Below, one piece after another: positions 57,401-64,000 of a stretch of DNA of 64,000 bases. Each line of letters begins with the position of its first letter. Within the stretch, counting starts at the first letter, position 1. The position numbers were made by a program, and so were the translations under genes. Under the pieces are notes generated by a model, which was not told the DNA's origin, did not search any database, and saw only the letters and a program-made list of their open reading frames with translations. The stretch lies in the NCBI GenBank assembly GCA_037157565.1, contig JAZHRO010000073.1, forward strand, positions 11,972,501 through 12,036,500, given 5' to 3'. This stretch comes from Thalassia testudinum (lineage: Eukaryota > Streptophyta > Magnoliopsida > Alismatales > Hydrocharitaceae).

Positions 57401-58239
57401 ATAGAATAGTTTAGTTTGATTTTTGATGCCTGTTTACTTGTGAATATAATTGATGCATTTTAATTAGCATTAATTGATTCATTTTGTACATAATTAACCC
57501 AATTCATTTATTTTTTCATTCTTTGATTCATTTGTAAATAAATTAAATATTTTTCAAACAAAAGAGCATTTTTGGACAATAGAGAGTGATATATATCAAT
57601 AACTTCCTCCCAAAGAATGACCTGGAATAAACCAGTAAAAATTATGTAAATAAATAAATGATTTGACATCCATCTGCTTCTATACTACAACATAATGACT
57701 AATTAACTTGCAATCCAGATGGCCGATCACTATCCTGAAGTATCGGCACCAGAACCCCTTAGAGGATTGGTAATAGGAATAATGATCCCAACACATTGTA
57801 GTAGGATTGATATGAGGCTAAGCATGGGGGAGTCAAAAAAAAGAAAAAAAAAGTTTCAATAACATGACCTTACAAATATCCTAATAATGTTGGCATATCA
57901 CAAGCATTGACACCTGATTATTCATAAGGATGAAAGTTGCGAATCGGATTTATGAGCCAAGGAAATCCTAACCGTGAAAATGATTTTGGGCCATTTGAAT
58001 TAGAGAGGAGTTAATTAGTGAGATTTTGAAGGATACATGATCTCAATTTATCTAACCCTTGAATCCAAAGATGAATCCTGATGTTTTATCTTTAACAAAT
58101 CCTGTACCTTCCTTGTTTTCAATCAACCAAAGTCTTGTGGTAATATTTTCCTCAAAAGTTAAAAAAAGTCTTTCCCAAAAAGTCATTTTTGTGAAAATCA
58201 CTTTTGCTAAGAGACTAGCAAAAGATAAGTATGGGGGTG
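57401..58239 (+). mobile_element. A8: 3' noncoding end of an Athila-related element
   Basis: It carries two G-tracts: GCTAAGCATGGGGGAGTC (57816-57834) and the terminal box GACTAGCAAAAGATAAGTATGGGGGTG (58213-58239), here only ~400 bases apart. The small open frame at 58059-58406 crosses the LTR edge and is not a gene. Coding regions are missing. Confidence 0.65.
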
Positions 58240-59071
58240 TGATAAATGCCAGTTTATCATCATTCTTATTCTTATGTCTTAAAACACACCTAGCTCTTAG
58301 GATTTCAACTTCACAGTCTAGTTTTTGGGTTGCATTTAGGCATTTTTTTAGGATAGGCATGCATTGCATTGTTTTGTTATTTTTGACATCTTTATTTGAG
58401 TGTTAGGGATTAACAGAAAGTTGGAACCCACAAACCCTGGCACCATGAAAGGCAAAAGGTGAATAAGTAGCCCAATTTAGCTAGATCCCAACTGAATCCG
58501 GCTCATCTCAGCTAGATTCTAGCTCAATCAAGTTGGGATTAGCTTATCTCAGCTCCATTCAACTCACCTCAGCTGGATGGTAGCTTAGGTTAGCTCATCT
58601 CAGCTCCATTCTACTCACCTCAGTTGAATGGCAACTTAGACTAGCTCAACTCAGCTGATCCCAACTCCATTTAGCTCCTCCTTACTCCATCTAGCTCTTG
58701 AAAGCTCTACCTGACTAGGATTAGCTACTATAATCAAATAGCTAAGACTAGTTAGTTGAAGAAGATATCAACCAGCTCAGGCCAGCTCAACTCCAGCTCT
58801 CGAAGACTCAACTTAGCTTAACTTAGTTAAGCTAACCTACTTGACCTAATCTAGCTACCTTAGCTAGCTAAGTATTCTTCGTGAAGACTAGCTCCAGCTC
58901 ACCTTAGCTTAGATCAAAAGAAAACAACTCAACCTAGCTTGGTTTAGCAGCTAGAAAAGAACTAGCTAGCTAAGCTAGCTAAGCCAGCTATTAAGATCAA
59001 CTTCAACTCTTTTCAGCAGCAGTCAGCTACAGTAAGTTCAAATGCAACTCCCTCTCAGCTCCTCCAACATT
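58240..59071 (+). mobile_element. A8 3' LTR, truncated (A1 family)
   Basis: It starts TGATAAATGCCAGTTTATC right behind the polypurine tract and is homologous to the A1 LTR read from 2143 leftwards, including CACCTAGCTCTTAGGATTT and the AGCT array (58460-59040). It is cut at about 59071 by the A9 integrase segment. Confidence 0.75.
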
Positions 59072-59924
59072 CTTGATAGCCAATAAGCCATATGCTCAAT
59101 CTCAACAAGCAAATGGCAAGCTTTACCATACAGTATATGAAACGGAGACATACACAAGGGGGTCTTATATGCAGTTCTGTAAGTCCATAGTGCATCATCC
59201 AATTTCTTTGACCAATCTTCCCTGTCAGGTCTTATGATTTTCTCAAGAATTCTTTTGATCTCCCTATTAGACACCTCGACCTGTCTACTCGTCTGCAGAT
59301 GATATAGAGTTGCCACTTTGTGGGTGACACCAAGACTTTTGAGTAGATGGGTGAAGTGAGCATTCCTGAAATGAGGTCCCCAATCAATAATGATCATCCT
59401 CTAGTAGCCAAATCAGGAAATGATATTGGCCTTACAAAATTCAGGAACACAGAGTGATCGTTGGTCCTAGTCAGAATGACCTCTACCCATTTTGACACAT
59501 AATCAACTACCACGAGGATATATTCATAGTAGTGAGACAATGGGAAGGGGCCTGTGAAATCTATGGCCCAGACATCGAATATCTTGACAGGAAGAATATG
59601 CTGCTAGGGCATCTCATCCCACTTCCCGACCATTCCAGTTTGTTGACAATGAAGACATTCCCCCACAAAAGTATAAGTATCTTTGAATAGTGAGGGCCAC
59701 CAGAAACCAGACTGGAGAACCTTATAAGCAGTCTTCTTAGCACTAAAGTGTCCTCCACAGTGCAGTGTATGACAAAAATTCAAAACACTCAGTTGCTTCT
59801 CATCTGGAACACACCTACGAAAGACTTGGTCATGGCCTATTCTAAGGAGTTCAGGGTCCTCCCAGTGATAATGCTTTGTGTCAGCGAAAAATCTATCTTG
59901 CTTCTTCTTCATCAAGAAGAACAT
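59072..59924 (-). pseudogene. A9: integrase fragment, second copy of the A5 segment
   Basis: Nearly identical to 34370-35217. It begins (minus strand) at the same MFFLMKKKQD start and the same hairpin (59902-59921), with zinc ligands FCHTLHCGGHF and CLHC, then a TAG at about 59602. The core and the stretch [25 protein letters not shown] and [15 protein letters not shown] are in another frame (59038-59397). The left end stops inside the C-terminal region and abuts the broken A8 LTR. The right end is the insertion site of A10. This copy keeps a longer open N-terminal frame than A5. Confidence 0.85.
59902..59921. other. Second copy of the integrase-junction hairpin
   Basis: TTCTTCTT CATC AAGAAGAA, identical to 35198-35217; the A10 LTR starts three bases further on. 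Confidence 0.8.
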
Positions 59925-60469
59925 TGACGTGTCTTAGTGCGTGTGTGTTAAGGAGTGTCATTATAGTCGCACTTGCAACGTCGGTTTTAAAATAAGTAAA
60001 CAGAGGTGAGTCCGAGTATCGGTCTCAGGGAGGCGTGAAAATCGGATTTTTACTTACCACTTGCTGTCATGAAAAGTGTGGAGTTTTGCTTGCAAAAGAT
60101 GCGATTTTGAAAAGCGAGAGAGAGAGATAGAGAGAGAGAGAAGGTTTAGGGTTAGAAAGCTCTTTGTTTTGATCATGCAACTTGAACAGAAATTAAGATG
60201 ACAATGGAACGGAAAATAACTTCATTAATCATGCACTTGTAGTTCATAACTTACAACATTAAATACATGCTTCAACAAAAGTAATAGAAAGCTTAAAAGA
60301 GAGAAAGAGAGAGAGTGTGTGTGGAGAGCGACGAGGCAGCCACGGCGGTGGAGGAGGCTCCATCGGTGGCTCATCATCTCCGGCGATTACGAGAGGGCCT
60401 AAGGCTAGCTAAGAGAGGGGTGGAGTAGTTGCAAGGGGGAGTGAATGCCTTGAATGGTGGTTGGAGGGG

Positions 60470-60481
60470 GTTTAAATAGAG
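60470..60481 (-). promoter_or_regulatory. TATA box of the A10 LTR
   Basis: Minus strand CTCTATTTAAACCCC; weaker than the other LTR TATA boxes. Confidence 0.5.
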
Positions 60482-60509
60482 TTAAGGACTTCCAAAAAGA
60501 AGAAGGGGC

Positions 60510-60536
60510 TTTAGCGACATCCAGAGCATCACTAAA
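60510..60536 (-). promoter_or_regulatory. U3 inverted repeat upstream of TATA (A10)
   Basis: TTTAGCGA (60510-60517) faces TCACTAAA (60529-60536); one G-U or C-A position, otherwise complementary. Upstream of the TATA box in element sense, as in A4 and A2. Confidence 0.5.
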
Positions 60537-61978
60537 ACCACTCCTAAAAACGTCGGTGAAGCCCTCCAGCCGCCGGTCAACCGCTCGCCTCGTTTCTTCT
60601 CTTCATGCGATCCGCGGCCGCTGAATGAGAGCCGTCCAATCAAAGATCGGACGGCTAAGAGTCCTCCTCGGCTGCTCTGGGATCGCGTCTCGGGCGCTCA
60701 TGTGCGCGCACATCATTGCCCGACGTGCACGCACGCGTGGACGCCCATGAGCTGCGGTCGCGCCACGTGGCAAGATCTCGACTGCCCGCTGCTGATCGGG
60801 AGGCCCAATTTCTCCGCGCCCATCTCCCGTCTTCAATTTTGCCGCCACGCGGCTCGAACTCGCGTCGCGTGCATGCGGGCGTGCACGCTAACCGTTGCGC
60901 CATGCCCGCGCTTTGTCGAGGCGACCGTGAGCGGGCGTGCGAGTCTCGGCCGTTCGATTGAAGATCGACGGCCGAGATTTGATCTCGGCTGGCTGAAGGC
61001 GCGGCGTGCGGTGGGGCGGGGCTGACGTGGCACAATCTGGGCCGTTGATCTCCAGATCAACGGTCAGAACTTCTTGGGCCCATTGTAGGAGCTCCGGATG
61101 TCGGATTTGGCCGATCTTAAGTCCATTCGACTCCGTTTGTCGTTCTGAATCCATCCGTGCTGTCCGATTGCTCATATGAGGCCTTCTTTGACAAATGCTT
61201 ACACAAATGGCCATTAATATAGTTTATGAGCAATCTTGGTACATGATGCATGCAATGCTCCTATTCTACTTATGTTATGCCTTTTATTATAAAGATGGGC
61301 CAAATTCAACATAATTATCACCCCCTTGTGTAGTGTTATCATACCCCCATGCTTACTCCTTGCTAGTCCCTAACAAGGTTTATACTAGCTTTTATTTCCT
61401 TGCAGAATTCAAGAAGTAATTGCTTAGATACTTCGTTACTTGTCAATAAGAGGAAATATACGAAGATCTTAATCTACAAAGACTAAGCAGTGCCCGGGTG
61501 TCTGCCAAAATACGAATCGCCCCGAATCCTTGCTTAAATATATATAACTATACATATGTATATATATATATTTTAGAATTTTTTCGGAATTTAGTGTGGG
61601 TTAGTAACTTTTTACGGCTATCCAACCCACCTAAAACTCGGTCAAAACCCTAAGTGCTAAGCATCTTGGTGTGAATGTTGTGATAGACTCACATAACGGT
61701 AATTGAGATAGACTTCGAGTTTCTACGCCTTTAGGTGACCAGAAAAGAAAATAAATTTTGCCTGAAGGTGTATTTGTTCGATTGGTAGCTTTCTCCCTAC
61801 GTTTGTTTTAATTGGGGTCAACACAAAGATTTTTCCAGTGTATATCTCCCTGGCTTGTACTACTTCCCTGTGTGGTTTCCCTACTCGGAGGGGGTGAGAT
61901 CAGCGTGACGTAAAAAATGCGGAATTGAAATATAAAGCAATCTCACAAAATAGACAAACACACAAAGTACACAATTAT

Positions 61979-62036
61979 TGAGCTGGGCTCTGGACAACCG
62001 ACCAATGGGATGTTACCCACGATCACTTGCCAGACA
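61979..62036 (-). other. Structured ~60-nt motif, copy 2 (A10)
   Basis: Inner stem perfect: plus-strand TGGG (62006-62009) with CCCA (62016-62019), loop TAACAT in element sense. Outer arms TGTCTGG and CCCAGCTCA pair only weakly. Confidence 0.5.
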
Positions 62037-62151
62037 TATTTGTGCGATGAAGTGTGGTTTATTTTCTTTTCTTCTTCTTCCTTTTTTTTTTTTCGTAGGT
62101 GTCTTCCCTGATCTCAAATGTACCTAGAGGCAACGAAAAAGAAATGGCCTG

Positions 62152-62208
62152 TGGCTGGATTCTGGACAACCTGCCAATGAGCTGTTACCCACGACAACTT
62201 GCCAACCA
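62152..62208 (-). other. Structured ~60-nt motif, copy 1 (A10)
   Basis: Element sense TGGTTGG (62208-62202) with CCAGCCA (62158-62152): seven pairs including one G-U. Inner TGGG with CTCA (one G-U), loop TAACAG. Confidence 0.6.
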
Positions 62209-62596
62209 TACCACCCTAGAGAGTTCATTAGCTACCCAATTTCCGTCAAAATCTCCGAGAAGTGAGTCTATGCAAAAATGTGTGCAGATGCTTAGACTCA
62301 AAGTTTTCCTGAGTTAGAGGGTGAGTTAATAAGTCGTATACTTATTACCTTATTTAGTAGGTGGATTAGAATAGCTTAAGGTTGCAAGGATTCGCCGCTA
62401 AATCCATATTTTAACGGACACCAGGGCTGATTAAGCCTAAAGGCCTAAATAGTCTAAGTGTTTAAGTTCTTTTTGTATTATTTCCCACTATTGACAAGTT
62501 TCTAATACCTAAGTTTTTTCCTAAATTTAATTTTTTTTTAATTTATTTATTCATTCAGATTGATTAATTGAGCTCAGGATTATGCAATTTACCACC

Positions 62597-62629
62597 CGCC
62601 CATGCTTAAGTTGGACAATGTCCTCATTG
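62597..62629 (-). other. CAATG hairpin plus first G-tract (A10)
   Basis: CAATG TCCT CATTG (62616-62629), perfect stem; minus-strand GCATGGGCGG at 62596-62605 (one C in the G-run). Confidence 0.65.
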
Positions 62630-62704
62630 GCAGATACATGGATGCAAAAGGGTTCAAAAAGATAGTACCTGAGTGACGTAAACTACCAGATTAGTCTGAA
62701 TCCT

Positions 62705-62720
62705 CTGGGTTGCCTCCCAG
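62705..62720 (-). other. TGGGAGGCAACCCA box (A10)
   Basis: Extended stem CTGGG/CCCAG around AGGCAA, 22 bases behind the ORF stop; preceded in element sense by GGCGTTAAACTCAACGC. Confidence 0.7.
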
Positions 62721-62741
62721 GAAGCGTTGAGTTTAACGCCT

Positions 62742-64000
62742 CTAGCTGGGCGGTGCGCAAACAGGAATGGTTTGGGTCAAGGAGATATGTTCAAAATTAA
62801 CCAGACCCAAAATCAGAAGTCCATAGATGCGAATAAGTTTGTGGTGGAGTCCCATTCCTAAAGGGCAGAAATTCTGCAACAGATGTATCATGCATGCCCG
62901 TGTCAGATCCTCTCTTAGTCTGTGGGCATGCAAACAAGTTGCTGTGGACGAACGCACCCCAAATATGACATGCCAGACACTAAAGATGTAGGTTTTATAT
63001 TCAGCTTGTGTCCCCATGAAATTGTAATCCATCGAAAGTGTATCAATTCCAGTGCATTCGAGTTGCGGGATCTTTATTTTGGTAGGGCAGGTAACAAAGT
63101 CCAGAGTTTCATAATGAGCCCTACAATCAAGCATGAGGCCTCTCTCCAAAGACGAATCCATCTCTTCCGCAACTATGGTTTCATTGCTCATTCCCTCCAA
63201 GCCCTTGATTTCAAGAATATTTTCTTCAACCTCCTTTGTATCAGATTCACTGTTTGGGGTTGCATTAGAGCTAGGGTCAATTTCATCCTCTAGATCATAT
63301 TCTTTCTCTTGGCCCTCCTCCAAATTTGTGATGGGGATTCCACTCGATTCATAATCAATTTCTTTGAAATTGTAACTCCATTCTCCATCTATGATGTTGG
63401 TTGCTGCGCCCACCGGATTGCTTCTCTTAGGCCGATTAGATTCGGATTCCAAGGCCTCTCCCCCCACATTCTCAGTTTCCTCCTGATGTTTGTTCTCAAT
63501 GCTCCCCAAATTGTGTTCCGAGGAATCCTTACTGTCCTTATCCATTGAGCTGTCCAACAACTGAGGGGTATCAATGGTGGACTAAACCAAATCAGGATGA
63601 CTGGGTGTAGTCCAATTGATCATGGTAGGTCCTTGCTTTATGAATTCCATGAATGGCATTGTGCGCAACAGCTTTCTCTGGCCTTCTTCCCCCAATTGTT
63701 GGAACAAATCCAACATGCCCTGTTGCCCTTTAACCAATTCTTGATTCTGTTTGTGTAGTTCTAACTGGAGGTTATCAAGAATTGACATGGTGTCCTTTGG
63801 ATTTCCTCCTTGAAATCCAGGTTAAGAGAGTATGGTTGAGGTTGTGGGTCAAAACCCACACTGGTGTTTAGATTCTTGGGTGGGTCCTCTATTCTATCAT
63901 GTTCAGGGTCCAGTTCTTCAAGAGGAGCCATTCTCTGTTTGGTCCTACTCCAGAATAGTTCAGGTTCTAAGTTCTCCTCCCAGTCAGATTCTTCATCAGG
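62742..64000 (-). pseudogene. A10 ORF of unknown function (broken, related to the A7 ORF)
   Basis: Minus strand. A 272-codon open stretch (63560-62742) ends in PVCAPPS and a TAG. It is preceded, after a TAG near 63579, by MSILDNLQLELHKQNQEL, a Gln/Glu/Leu-rich helix (63788-63582). In another frame (64000 to about 63800) lies an acidic block with FWSRTKQRMAPLEELDP. The acidic block and the C-terminal LHHKLIRIYG region match the A7 ORF. No known domain was recognised: no zinc finger, RT, protease or integrase motif. The shared WS...LEELDP signature and the same location next to the TGGGAGG box suggest one conserved, unclassified protein carried by non-autonomous elements. The frame is disrupted at least twice. 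Confidence 0.65.

Larger units (their letters stand above)
59925..61341 (-). mobile_element. A10 3' LTR
   Basis: In element sense it runs from TGATAACACTACACAAGG (61341) to CACTAAGACACGTCA (59925), 1417 bases with TG...CA ends. U3 is GC/CpG-rich (60540-61110) with open frames on both strands that are composition artefacts. A palindrome and TATA box follow; U5 contains CCTCCCTGAGACCG and a (GA)n tract (60113-60140). Confidence 0.85.
61342..62741 (-). mobile_element. A10: 3' noncoding region
   Basis: In element sense, from the ORF to the LTR: TGGGAGGCAACCCA box (62706-62719), hairpin and G-tract (62597-62629), two structured motifs (62152-62208 and 61979-62036) around an A-rich tract, then conserved noncoding sequence and a polypurine box (TAAGCATGGGGGTA, 61342-61355). 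The order is the same as in A2 and A4, although A10 has a different ORF. Confidence 0.8.
59925..64000 (-). mobile_element. A10: non-autonomous Athila-related element (right part outside window)
   Basis: Minus-strand element with its 3' LTR at 59925-61341, polypurine tract, a 3' noncoding region matching A2 and A4 in order and sequence, and an ORF related to that of A7. The 5' half, PBS and other LTR are beyond 64000. The pentamer AACAT (59920-59924) should recur beyond the 5' LTR as target duplication. Confidence 0.8.

Noticed and set aside
60655..61214. Open frames up to 126 codons in GC-rich DNA
   Set aside because: They lie inside the U3 of the A10 LTR and mirror each other on both strands.
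62922..63548. Plus-strand open frames of 73-123 codons
   Set aside because: Antisense shadows of the A10 ORF; the minus strand shows the homology to the A7 ORF.

Overview
This window is plant nuclear DNA (an angiosperm; species not determinable from the sequence) made almost entirely of nested and broken LTR retrotransposons. I see no convincing host gene, rRNA, tRNA or CRISPR array. The dominant class is the Athila-type lineage of Ty3/gypsy elements. It is recognised by a primer-binding site (PBS) complementary to tRNA-Asp, by the gag motif YNPGWRNHPNFSW, by a protease motif DLGAS, by RT/RNase H/integrase blocks, and by G-rich tracts of the type GCATGGGGG. Two Sirevirus-like Ty1/copia insertions are nested in them. 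For reference I name the elements A1-A10 (Athila-type or Athila-related), C1 and C2 (copia) and X (an LTR body).

Layout, left to right. 1-2143: LTR A1 (minus), AGCT-rich, cut by the window edge and inserted in A2. 2144-5735: the 3' noncoding part and 3' LTR of A2, which itself sits inside the pol gene of A3; about 2 kb containing most of the A2 LTR and the RNase H of A3 is inverted. 5736-8570: integrase and 3' noncoding part of A3, then poorly resolved LTR-like DNA to 13.2 kb. 13.2-14.7 kb and 27.8-28.7 kb: two halves of a minus-strand LTR (X), split by A4. 14704-27803: A4, a complete but decayed Athila element (13.1 kb, 1.67-kb LTRs, 5-bp target duplication GGTGG, PBS, gag, protease, RT, RNase H, integrase), with a solo copia LTR (C2) inside gag. 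28.7-32.7 kb: tandem repeats and a GC-rich block. 32.7-39.1 kb: integrase of A5 (minus) joined head-to-head to integrase of A6 (plus) at a hairpin, with their 3' regions.

39100-52132: A7, a minus-strand non-autonomous element with a tRNA-Asp-type PBS, TSD AGCAG and one long degenerate ORF of unknown function in place of gag-pol. Its left LTR contains C1 (40042-44980), a young copia-type element that keeps two near-identical LTRs and a single intact gag-derived ORF of 379 codons but has no pol. 52.1-57.4 kb: AT-rich DNA and a long inverted repeat. 57.4-59.1 kb: 3' end of A8 with an LTR of the A1 family. 59072-59924: a second copy of the A5 integrase segment (A9). 59925-64000: A10, another minus-strand non-autonomous element whose ORF is related to that of A7; its 5' part is outside the window.

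How the parts relate: autonomous-type (A2, A4) and non-autonomous (A7, A10) elements share PBS type, target-site size and 3' noncoding architecture, so the non-autonomous ones were plausibly mobilised by Athila enzymes (inference). The most interesting signals are cis-structures: a duplicated ~60-nt hairpin motif with compensatory changes, a hairpin plus G-tract behind the coding region and a second tract at the LTR, a short palindrome just upstream of the LTR TATA box, family-specific palindrome arrays in U3 regions, and the unclassified ORF shared by A7 and A10. All comparisons were made by eye; boundaries without TG...CA ends and target duplications are approximate.
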